The notes under the pieces were generated by a model. It worked only from the letters and a program-made list of their open reading frames with translations, had not been told where the DNA came from and made no database searches. From Thioclava sp. GXIMD4216 (GTDB lineage Bacteria > Pseudomonadota > Alphaproteobacteria > Rhodobacterales > Rhodobacteraceae), in contig NZ_CP149926.1 of NCBI RefSeq assembly GCF_037949285.1, positions 2,583,501-2,647,500 of the forward strand: a stretch of 64,000 bases of DNA, in the 5' to 3' direction. The first letter of the stretch is position 1. The number at the start of each line of letters is the position of its first letter. The position numbers and the translations under genes were made by a program. Positions 57,282 through 64,000 of the stretch are shown here, one piece after another.

Positions 57282-57649
57282 TACAGCACCTCCGGAGCAA
57301 GCGAGATAATTTTCATGAAGTTCTTGGCGCGCAGTTCGCGAACAACCGGTCCGAAGATACGGGTACCAACGGGCTCGCCGTTGTTGTTCAGGATAACTGC
57401 TGCGTTCGAGTCGAAACGGATGGCGGTGCCATCTTCACGACGAACTTCTTTGGCGGTGCGAACGACGACGGCTTTACGCACGTCCCCTTTTTTCACACGG
57501 CCACGCGGAATGGCTTCCTTGACGGAGACGACGATAATGTCGCCGACCGACGCATAGCGACGGTGCGAACCACCCAGAACCTTGATGCACTGAACTTTCC
57601 GAGCACCGGAATTGTCAGCAACATCCAGATTGGTCTGCATCTGGATCAT
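57281..57649 (-). CDS. rplN: 50S ribosomal protein L14
   Basis: The protein has 122 residues: [40 protein letters not shown] and [21 protein letters not shown]14 is at the subunit interface. A small AT-rich hairpin (cgataaac/gtttatcg, 57702-57721) lies in the 96-base gap to rpsQ. Confidence 0.97.
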   Translation of the reverse strand: MIQMQTNLDVADNSGARKVQCIKVLGGSHRRYASVGDIIVVSVKEAIPRGRVKKGDVRKAVVVRTAKEVRREDGTAIRFDSNAAVILNNNGEPVGTRIFGPVVRELRAKNFMKIISLAPEVL

Positions 57650-57745
57650 AGGGTTACTCCCGACCTTTGGAGACGACCATGCAGTTGGCGCCCCAGGGTT
57701 TCGATAAACTGGTGTTTATCGCCGGGCCTGAATTCCTTGCGGAAA

Positions 57746-57979
57746 TCAGGCTTCGACGACGACCGTCCAGCGCTTGGTCTTCGAAATCGGCGCGCACTCT
57801 TCGATACGAACAGTGTCACCTACCTTGAAAGCATTGTTCGCGTCATGCGCACGATACTTCTTGGATTTACGAATGGTCTTTTTCAGAACGGGGTGCGTGA
57901 AACGGCGCTCGACAGAGACGGTGATCGTCTGTTCGTTCTTGTCCGAGGTCACGACGCCTTGAAGGATACGTTTGGGCAT
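57746..57979 (-). CDS. rpsQ: 30S ribosomal protein S17
   Basis: The protein has 77 residues: [40 protein letters not shown] and [20 protein letters not shown]. It is an early 16S rRNA binder. It follows rpmC after 11 bases. Confidence 0.97.
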   Translation of the reverse strand: MPKRILQGVVTSDKNEQTITVSVERRFTHPVLKKTIRKSKKYRAHDANNAFKVGDTVRIEECAPISKTKRWTVVVEA

Positions 57980-57990
57980 GGGAAGATTCC

Positions 57991-58194
57991 TCAGTTCGCA
58001 GCAGCTTCAGCAGCTTTTTGGGTCAACACGGTTTTCACGCGGGCAACGTCACGACGGACGGCGCGCATGCGAGCGGTGTTTTCCAGCTGGTTGGTGGCTG
58101 CCTGAAAGCGGAGGTTAAACGCTTCCTTTTTCAGCGCGACAAGCTCGTCACGGAGCTCATCGGCCGTCTTGGCCTTGAGTTCTTGGGCTTTCAT
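57991..58194 (-). CDS. rpmC: 50S ribosomal protein L29
   Basis: The protein has 67 residues: [40 protein letters not shown] and [19 protein letters not shown]29 surrounds the exit tunnel. A terminator-shaped hairpin lies between rplP and this gene. Confidence 0.97.
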   Translation of the reverse strand: MKAQELKAKTADELRDELVALKKEAFNLRFQAATNQLENTARMRAVRRDVARVKTVLTQKAAEAAAN

Positions 58195-58340
58195 GCCTTT
58201 GGTCCTTTAAATGGCACCAGAGGGCCCCGCTTGGGTGCGTATACACGCTTGGGGTGACCCTGATTCTGGTGGGTTATGTCGATCCTGTTGCCAGGAACAC
58301 CGGCCAACTACCATCATCGAGCCAATCTGGCAAGGGGTGT

Positions 58341-58382
58341 TGGAATAAAACAAGGCGCAGGAGAGAAATCCCCCGCGCCTTG
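58341..58382 (-). terminator. Intrinsic terminator after rplP
   Basis: On the minus strand caaggcgc pairs with gcgccttg (58351-58358 with 58375-58382) with partial inner pairing, followed by TTTTATTCC. It lies in the 210-base rplP-rpmC gap and should reduce readthrough. Confidence 0.75.
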
Positions 58383-58404
58383 CTTCAATTCAGGTGGACC
58401 GGAC

Positions 58405-58818
58405 TTACCAGTCCTGACGCTCGACGATGCGGGTCGCGACCGGGAGCTTCGCAGCACCAAGGCGCAGGGCCTCACGTGCGATGGTCTCGTTCACGCCGTC
58501 GATTTCGAACATCACGCGGCCGGGCTTCACTTTCGCTGCCCAGAAATCCACGGAACCTTTACCTTTACCCATACGGACTTCGGTCGGTTTCGCGGTGACC
58601 GGGGTATCCGGGAAGATCCGGATCCAAACGCGGCCCTGGCGCTTCATGTGACGGTTGATTGCACGACGGGCAGCTTCGATCTGGCGCGCAGTAACACGCT
58701 CGGGCTCAATCGCCTTCAGACCAAAGTGACCAAAGTTCAGATCGGTGCCGCCTTTGGCTTCACCGTGGATCCGGCCTTTGTGCTGTTTGCGGAACTTCGT
58801 CCGTTTCGGTTGCAACAT
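58405..58818 (-). CDS. rplP: 50S ribosomal protein L16
   Basis: The protein has 137 residues: [40 protein letters not shown] segment (here [17 protein letters not shown]) and the C-terminal [21 protein letters not shown]16 helps shape the A-site region. It lies 13 bases after rpsC. Confidence 0.97.
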   Translation of the reverse strand: MLQPKRTKFRKQHKGRIHGEAKGGTDLNFGHFGLKAIEPERVTARQIEAARRAINRHMKRQGRVWIRIFPDTPVTAKPTEVRMGKGKGSVDFWAAKVKPGRVMFEIDGVNETIAREALRLGAAKLPVATRIVERQDW

Positions 58819-58831
58819 GGTCTAATACCCC

Positions 58832-59545
58832 TCAGCGCTCGCGCTCACGGCGCGGACCGCGCGGTGCCGGACCCTCTTGGGCTTCAGCAGCTTTGCGCTC
58901 ACGTGCCTGCGGATCATGTTCCATGATCTCGCCTTTGAAGATCCACACTTTGACGCCGATGATCCCGTAGGGGGTCATTGCCTCGCAATGTGCATAGTCG
59001 ATATCCGCACGCAGCGTGTGCAGCGGAACGCGACCTTCACGATACCATTCGGTACGCGCGATCTCGGCACCGCCCAGACGGCCGGCAACGTTTACACGGA
59101 TACCAAGAGCACCCATGCGCATCGCGTTCTGAACGGTACGCTTCATCGCACGACGGAAGGACACACGACGCTCGAGCTGTTGGCAGATGGACTCTGCGGC
59201 CAGTTGCGCGTCGATTTCCGGCTTACGGACTTCAACGATGTTCAGGTGAAGTTCGCTGTCGGTGAAGTTTGCAAGCTTCTTGCGCAGAGCTTCGATATCG
59301 GCGCCTTTTTTGCCGATGATCACACCCGGACGTGCTGCGTGAATGGTCACACGGCACTTTTTGTGCGGGCGCTCGATGATCACGCGCGAGATGCCAGCTT
59401 GTTTCGCTTCGTCCTTGATGAACTCGCGGATCTTGATGTCTTCCAGAAGAAGATCACCGAAATCCTTGCTTTCAGCGAACCAGCGGCTGTCCCAGGTGCG
59501 GTTGACCTGGAGACGCATACCGATCGGATTTACCTTATGACCCAT
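58832..59545 (-). CDS. rpsC: 30S ribosomal protein S3
   Basis: The protein has 237 residues: [20 protein letters not shown], the KH domain with [20 protein letters not shown] and the C-terminal [21 protein letters not shown]3 guards the mRNA entry channel. It overlaps rplV by one base. Confidence 0.97.
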   Translation of the reverse strand: MGHKVNPIGMRLQVNRTWDSRWFAESKDFGDLLLEDIKIREFIKDEAKQAGISRVIIERPHKKCRVTIHAARPGVIIGKKGADIEALRKKLANFTDSELHLNIVEVRKPEIDAQLAAESICQQLERRVSFRRAMKRTVQNAMRMGALGIRVNVAGRLGGAEIARTEWYREGRVPLHTLRADIDYAHCEAMTPYGIIGVKVWIFKGEIMEHDPQARERKAAEAQEGPAPRGPRRERER

Positions 59546-59925
59546 TATGCTTGCTCCTCAACCTGACGCACCTTGATGGTGAGCTCCGAAAACGGCTTCA
59601 TGATCTTGCCGAAGCGACCACGGGCACGCGGGCGACCGCGCTTCATGACCAGGTTCTTACCAACCCATGCTTCCGCGACGACCAGCTCGTCAACGTCCAG
59701 ACCGTGGTTGTTTTCCGCATTGGCGATAGCCGATTGCAGGCACTTCTTCACGTCGATCGCGATACGCTTCTTCGAGAAGGTCAGATCGGCCAGAGCCTTG
59801 TCGACCTTCTTGCCGCGGATCATCGCTGCAACGAGATTCAGTTTCTGCGGCGAGGTGCGAAGCATGCGCGATTTTGCCATTGCTTCGTTATCCGCCACGC
59901 GGCGCGGATTCTTTTCCTTACCCAT
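59545..59925 (-). CDS. rplV: 50S ribosomal protein L22
   Basis: The protein has 126 residues with [20 protein letters not shown] and [20 protein letters not shown]. Its loop lines the exit tunnel. It follows rpsS after five bases. Confidence 0.97.
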   Translation of the reverse strand: MGKEKNPRRVADNEAMAKSRMLRTSPQKLNLVAAMIRGKKVDKALADLTFSKKRIAIDVKKCLQSAIANAENNHGLDVDELVVAEAWVGKNLVMKRGRPRARGRFGKIMKPFSELTIKVRQVEEQA

Positions 59926-59930
59926 GACGA

Positions 59931-60209
59931 TTACTTCCTCTTGGCTTTCTTGTCAGCAGCGTGACCGTAATAGGTACGGGTCGGCGAATATTCACCGAAC
60001 TTCTGACCGATCATTTCCTCGGTCACAGCGACCGGGATGTGCTTCTGACCATTGTAGACCCCGAAGGTGAGGCCAACGAATTGCGGCAGGATGGTCGAGC
60101 GACGCGACCAGATCTTGATCACTTCGCTTTTGCCCGACTCGCGCGCTTTCTCTGCTTTTTTCAGCAGATAGGCATCGACGAAGGGGCCTTTCCAAACAGA
60201 ACGAGACAT
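59931..60209 (-). CDS. rpsS: 30S ribosomal protein S19
   Basis: The protein has 92 residues: [40 protein letters not shown] and the C-terminal [20 protein letters not shown]. It lies in the 30S head. It follows rplB after three bases. Confidence 0.97.
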   Translation of the reverse strand: MSRSVWKGPFVDAYLLKKAEKARESGKSEVIKIWSRRSTILPQFVGLTFGVYNGQKHIPVAVTEEMIGQKFGEYSPTRTYYGHAADKKAKRK

Positions 60210-60212
60210 ATC

Positions 60213-61052
60213 TTAACGACCCTTCTTCTTCGCGTGACGCGAGCGCAGGATATATTTATCCGTCGACTTGTTCGTACGGGTGCGTTTGCCCTTGGTCGGC
60301 TTGCCCCACGGGGTAACCGGGTGACGGCCACCGGAGGTCCGGCCTTCACCACCACCATGCGGGTGGTCGATCGGGTTCATTGCAACGCCGCGAACGGTCG
60401 GGCGGACGCCCATGTGACGCTTACGACCTGCTTTACCGAGGTTCTGGTTCGAGTGGTCATGGTTCGACACGGCACCGATGGTGGCCATGCATTCCTGACG
60501 CACAAGACGCAGCTCGCCCGAGGAAAGACGGATCTGAGCGTAGCCACCATCACGACCCACGAACTGGGCATAGGTGCCAGCTGCGCGTGCGATCTGACCG
60601 CCTTTACCCGGCTTCAGTTCGATGTTGTGAACGATGGTACCGATCGGCATACCCGAGAACGGCATTGCGTTACCCGGCTTGATATCGACCTTCTCGCCCG
60701 ACACAACTTTATCGCCAAGAGCGAGACGTTGCGGTGCGAGGATATAAGCGGCTTCGCCATCTTCGTAGCGGATCAGCGCGATGAACGCGGTCCGGTTCGG
60801 GTCGTATTCGATGCGCTCGACGATAGCCGGAACGTCAAATTTGCGACGCTTGAAGTCAACGATACGGTAGAGACGCTTCGCGCCACCACCCTTGTGCCAC
60901 ATCGTGACGCGTCCGGTGTTGTTCCGGCCACCAGTCTTCGTCAAACCCTCGGTGAGGGCTTTGACCGGACGGCCTTTCCAAAGCTCCGAACGGTCGATCA
61001 GAACCAGCCCACGCTGGCCCGGCGTAGTCGGTTTATACGACTTAAGTGCCAT
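60213..61052 (-). CDS. rplB: 50S ribosomal protein L2
   Basis: The protein has 279 residues: [40 protein letters not shown] and the conserved [18 protein letters not shown]2 is needed for subunit joining and peptidyl transfer. A 304-base gap with a terminator separates it from rplW, so it probably has its own promoter. Confidence 0.97.
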   Translation of the reverse strand: MALKSYKPTTPGQRGLVLIDRSELWKGRPVKALTEGLTKTGGRNNTGRVTMWHKGGGAKRLYRIVDFKRRKFDVPAIVERIEYDPNRTAFIALIRYEDGEAAYILAPQRLALGDKVVSGEKVDIKPGNAMPFSGMPIGTIVHNIELKPGKGGQIARAAGTYAQFVGRDGGYAQIRLSSGELRLVRQECMATIGAVSNHDHSNQNLGKAGRKRHMGVRPTVRGVAMNPIDHPHGGGEGRTSGGRHPVTPWGKPTKGKRTRTNKSTDKYILRSRHAKKKGR

Positions 61053-61356
61053 GCTTTCTGTCTTCCGTTAGCTGAAGGCGGGTTGTACCGCCTTATGTGA
61101 AGGGCCCCTAAGGTCCCCAGATAACAACGCCAACCGGCCCCGGACGAATCCGAAGCCTCTGGCGATGCGCGTAGCTACCAAAAAGAAGCCAATCCGTCTA
61201 CTGCTGAATTGGCCCATTTGGCGCTTTGTGACCTTATATTTAAGGCCACAAGCCAAGCCCTTGATGCAAGACGCTATTCTCTAGCCCCCTGCTCTATCGC
61301 CCAAAGAAAAGCCCCTGCAAATGCAGGGGCTCTCCGAAGTCATAAGGATCAACAGA
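61053..61356. other. rplW-rplB intergenic region
   Basis: The right end holds a terminator (61303-61330) for rplW. The remaining 250 bases have no convincing gene; an AT-rich patch near 61231-61247 might be part of a promoter for rplB, but no clear -35/-10 pair was assigned. Confidence 0.4.
61303..61330 (-). terminator. Intrinsic terminator after rplW
   Basis: gcccctgc-aaat-gcaggggc (61311-61330) is a perfect 8-bp stem and is followed on the minus strand by TTTTCTTT. It splits the S10 operon between rplW and rplB. Confidence 0.85.
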
Positions 61357-61653
61357 TCACAGACCGGTGGTCACGTCGATCGTGTTGCCTTCTTCGAGGG
61401 TCACATAGGCCTTCTTCACATCCGAGCGCTTGCCCGCGATACCGCGGAAACGCTTGTTCTTGCCTTTGGTGATCGTCGTGTTGACGGCTTTCACCTTGAC
61501 ATTGAAGAGGGTCTCGACCGCTGCCTTGATCTCGGGCTTCGAGGAGTCTTTGGCGACTTCGAAGACAACCGCACCGTTTTCCGACGCCAGCGTCGCTTTT
61601 TCGGTGATGATCGGCTTGACGATCACGTCGTAATGTTCGGGTTTCGCGCTCAT
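61357..61653 (-). CDS. rplW: 50S ribosomal protein L23
   Basis: The protein has 98 residues: [40 protein letters not shown] and [21 protein letters not shown]23 forms the docking site for trigger factor and SRP at the exit tunnel. It overlaps rplD by four bases. Confidence 0.97.
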   Translation of the reverse strand: MSAKPEHYDVIVKPIITEKATLASENGAVVFEVAKDSSKPEIKAAVETLFNVKVKAVNTTITKGKNKRFRGIAGKRSDVKKAYVTLEEGNTIDVTTGL

Positions 61654-62270
61654 TTCAGGCGAGCCTCCAGTGCTTCGACGCCCGCTTTGGTGAGGACCAG
61701 GGTCTCACGCTTGAGGATGTCATAAACGTTGGCGCCCATCGACGGCAGAACATCGATACCTTCGATGTTACGAGCTGCTTTCGCGAAGTTATCGTTCACG
61801 TCAGCACCGTCGATGATCAGGACCTTTTTCCAGCCCAGTTCCTTAGCCGCTTTAGCCAGCGCTTTGGTTTTCGATTCGCCGAGGTTGATATCCTCGAGAA
61901 CCACCAGATTGCCGGTTGCCGCTTTGGACGACAGAGCATGCTTCAGACCCAGAGCGCGGAACTTCTTCGTCAGATCGTGCGCGTGCGAACGCGGGGTCGG
62001 ACCCTTGTACACACCACCGTGACGGAAGATCGGAGCCTTCTTGGAACCGTGACGTGCGCCACCGGTGCCTTTTTGGCGGTAGATCTTCTTGGTCGAGTAG
62101 GACACGTCCGACTTGCCGAGCGTCGAGTGCGTACCGGCTTGCGCTTTCGCACGCTGCCAGCGAACAACGCGGTGCAGAATGTCTGCGCGCGGCTCGAGAC
62201 CGAAGATGTCGTCTGCCAGTTCGATATCGCCAGCTTTGCCAGCGTCGAGCTTGATCACATCAAGTTTCAT
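61650..62270 (-). CDS. rplD: 50S ribosomal protein L4
   Basis: The protein has 206 residues with [39 protein letters not shown] and [21 protein letters not shown]4 binds 23S rRNA and in E. coli represses the S10 operon. It overlaps rplC and rplW by four bases each. Confidence 0.97.
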   Translation of the reverse strand: MKLDVIKLDAGKAGDIELADDIFGLEPRADILHRVVRWQRAKAQAGTHSTLGKSDVSYSTKKIYRQKGTGGARHGSKKAPIFRHGGVYKGPTPRSHAHDLTKKFRALGLKHALSSKAATGNLVVLEDINLGESKTKALAKAAKELGWKKVLIIDGADVNDNFAKAARNIEGIDVLPSMGANVYDILKRETLVLTKAGVEALEARLK

Positions 62271-62986
62271 GCTTCACCCCCTTCTGCCGGAGCTTCTTCG
62301 GCAGGAGCAGCCGCGCCTTTCAGAGCCGCCGGCATCGGAACGTTCTCGGGCAGCGGTTTCTTGACCGCGTCCTTGATCGTGACCCAACCGCCTTTGGAAC
62401 CCGGAACCGAACCTTTAACAAGGATCAGGCCGCGCTCTGCATCGGTGCGAACGACTTGCAGGTTCTGGGTGGTCACACGAACGGCACCAAGATGGCCAGC
62501 CATCTTCTTGCCTTTGAAGACCTTACCCGGATCCTGACATTGACCGGTCGAACCGTGCGAACGGTGCGAAATCGACACACCGTGCGATGCACGCAGACCG
62601 CCGAAGTTGTGGCGCTTCATCGCACCCGCAAAACCTTTACCGATGGAGGTGCCCGCGATATCCACGAACTGGCCTTCATTGTAGTGGTTTGCAGCGATTT
62701 CCGAACCGACTTCGATCAGGTTTTCTTCGGATACGCGGAATTCAGCAACCTTGCGCTTGGGCGCAACGGAAGCTTTCGCGAAGTGACCACGCTCAGCTGC
62801 GCTTACGCGCTTTGCTTTTGCGTCGCCTGCACCCAGCTGCACAGCAACGTAACCATCGCGATCGGTGGTACGTTGAGCAACGACTTGCAGGTTGTCGAGT
62901 TGAAGAACGGTAACAGGAACCTGCTTGCCGTCTTCAAGGAAAAGCCGGGTCATGCCCAGCTTCTTGGCGATAACACCAGTCCGCAT
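62267..62986 (-). CDS. rplC: 50S ribosomal protein L3
   Basis: The protein has 239 residues: [40 protein letters not shown] and [21 protein letters not shown]3 is needed for 50S assembly. The C-terminus carries an extra Ala/Glu/Pro-rich tail. It follows rpsJ after 12 bases. Confidence 0.97.
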   Translation of the reverse strand: MRTGVIAKKLGMTRLFLEDGKQVPVTVLQLDNLQVVAQRTTDRDGYVAVQLGAGDAKAKRVSAAERGHFAKASVAPKRKVAEFRVSEENLIEVGSEIAANHYNEGQFVDIAGTSIGKGFAGAMKRHNFGGLRASHGVSISHRSHGSTGQCQDPGKVFKGKKMAGHLGAVRVTTQNLQVVRTDAERGLILVKGSVPGSKGGWVTIKDAVKKPLPENVPMPAALKGAAAPAEEAPAEGGEA

Positions 62987-62998
62987 CGTGACTCTCCC

Positions 62999-63307
62999 TT
63001 AGACCTTGATCTCGACATCCACGCCAGCGGCGAGGTCGAGCTTCATCAGTGCGTCAACGGTTTGCGGGGTCGGGTCGACGATGTCGAGCATACGCTTATG
63101 CGTACGGATTTCCCACTGGTCGCGCGACTTCTTGTCGATGTGCGGACCACGGAGAACCGTGAATTTCTCAACTTTGTTCGGCAGCGGAATCGGGCCGCGA
63201 ACCTGTGCACCCGTGCGCTTTGCGGTGTTAACGATTTCCTGCGTGCTGGCATCCAGTACGCGGTAATCGAACGCCTTCAGCCGGATGCGGATGTTTTGAC
63301 CGTTCAT
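62999..63307 (-). CDS. rpsJ: 30S ribosomal protein S10
   Basis: The protein has 102 residues: [40 protein letters not shown] and [21 protein letters not shown]10 (NusE) also acts in transcription antitermination. It is the first gene of the cluster; a consensus promoter lies about 100 bases upstream. Confidence 0.97.
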   Translation of the reverse strand: MNGQNIRIRLKAFDYRVLDASTQEIVNTAKRTGAQVRGPIPLPNKVEKFTVLRGPHIDKKSRDQWEIRTHKRMLDIVDPTPQTVDALMKLDLAAGVDVEIKV

Positions 63308-63642
63308 ATGTCATGCCTCTCGCATGGCGTGAAGGTTGAGAGGCAGACAGCACCGTATGTGGTGCCTGCTTCGAACCTTTAGATCTTATGGATAGATCAG
63401 GCTGCGCCAATAGGCCCGATAAAGGATTCTGTCAACCCGTACTGGCCCATTGCCGTATTTTTTCTTGGCTCCTTCGTGCCACGGGCCGGAAGGGGGGCGC
63501 GAAGGGCCGTCCACCTCCATCGCGCGTGAGGCCCAGCGGAACAAGCCTCGCGCCCTTGCGTTGGGTCGGCAATCAGGGCCCGCGCTGCACCCGTTGCAAA
63601 ACGGCCCACCCATCGCAACACCCATCGCAAAAGGAATAGACC
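63308..63642. other. Divergent gap between rpsJ and the PfpI-type gene
   Basis: The stretch holds the rpsJ promoter (63407-63435) and the promoter of the plus-strand DJ-1/PfpI-like gene. The remaining sequence is GC-rich with no supported gene. Confidence 0.4.
63407..63435 (-). promoter_or_regulatory. Sigma-70 promoter of the S10 operon
   Basis: On the minus strand a perfect TTGACA (63435-63430), a 17-base spacer and TATTGG (63412-63407) lie about 100 bases before rpsJ. The perfect -35 and ideal spacing fit a strong promoter for the ribosomal cluster. Confidence 0.7.
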
Positions 63643-64000
63643 ATGCCCAAGATCACCGACAGCAAAATCCTTATCATCGCGACGGACGGGTTCGAGAAAT
63701 CCGAACTGATGGTTCCACGGGATGCGCTCCGCGAGGCAGGCGCGCAGGTGGTGGTGGCATCGCCCGACGGGGCCGCGATCCGCAGTTGGGACGAAAAGGA
63801 TTGGGGCGAAACCGTTGCCAGCGATCTTGCGATCAGCGATGTCAAACTGGAAGAGTTTGATGCGATTGTGCTGCCGGGCGGGCAGATCAACCCCGATATT
63901 CTCCGAACGAAGCCGGAGGCGGTAAATCTGATCCGCAACTTTTTTAACGCCAAGAAAATCGTCGCCGCCATCTGTCACGGACCTTGGCTCCTGATCGAGG
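63643..64000 (+). CDS. DJ-1/PfpI-family protein, 3' end outside window
   Basis: The first 119 residues are visible. ATG 63643 has AAGGA upstream. The PfpI fold is recognisable: KILIIATDGFEKSELMVPRD, VVVASPDGAAI, FDAIVLPGGQINPDILR and the nucleophile elbow AAICHGPWLL, with the catalytic cysteine. Family members are deglycases, chaperones or proteases; the reaction is not determined. Its end lies beyond the window. Confidence 0.9.
   Translation, partial: MPKITDSKILIIATDGFEKSELMVPRDALREAGAQVVVASPDGAAIRSWDEKDWGETVASDLAISDVKLEEFDAIVLPGGQINPDILRTKPEAVNLIRNFFNAKKIVAAICHGPWLLIE

Noticed and set aside
61068..61256. A 62-codon minus-strand frame between rplW and rplB.
   Set aside because: No similarity to any ribosomal or regulatory protein and no conserved motif.

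Overview
The window comes from a high-GC alphaproteobacterium of the Rhodobacteraceae/Paracoccaceae type. Several things point there: the Aap general amino-acid ABC transporter order (aapJ-aapQ-aapM-aapP), a short HisG with HisZ beside hisS, an iron-sulfur CryB/PhrB-type photolyase, an ATP12-family F1 assembly chaperone, and an S10/spc/alpha ribosomal cluster ending secY-adk-rpsM-rpsK-rpoA-rplQ. The genus cannot be fixed from the sequence alone.

Positions 1-9650 are an accessory island or an island end. They hold a truncated IS1182-like transposase, an OLD-like ATPase/TOPRIM gene with a following putative PD-(D/E)XK nuclease gene (both more AT-rich than the core), a uracil-DNA-glycosylase-like protein, a small HTH protein, a short hypothetical protein, the first codons of a tyrosine integrase, a Nudix hydrolase, an intact IS110-family transposase with a leader that could encode a bridge RNA, and a lone TniQ-family protein. 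The island stops at two identical tandem tRNA-Arg(ACG) genes (9653-9862), a typical integration landmark.

Positions 9967-46875 are core chromosome. A sensor histidine kinase is followed by rpmH-rnpA-yidD-ttcA, a GGDEF/EAL protein with both active sites degenerate, and yidC-MOSC-engB. A convergent SDR-SDR-photolyase operon comes next, then leuA, an acyltransferase, the rod-shape operon mreB-mreC-mreD-mrdA-rodA with a GhrA-like dehydrogenase, hisS-hisZ-hisG, slyX, an SDR, argB, a SixA-like phosphatase, the aap operon, an operon of crcB, an rluC-like gene, a HAD phosphatase and the ATP12 chaperone, then rarA and a LuxR solo.

Positions 47691-63307 are the ribosomal protein supercluster on the minus strand, from rpsJ to rplQ. 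A consensus promoter precedes rpsJ. The cluster is interrupted by several terminator-shaped hairpins and by an RraB-like gene plus a small lipoprotein gene between rpmD and rplO. The right edge holds the start of a DJ-1/PfpI-family gene. No CRISPR array or rRNA gene was seen.

The most promising unexplained material is the OLD-like ATPase plus nuclease pair (1199-3970), the UDG-like protein (4170-4688), the IS110 leader (6432-6613), and the RraB/lipoprotein insertion and hairpins inside the ribosomal cluster.
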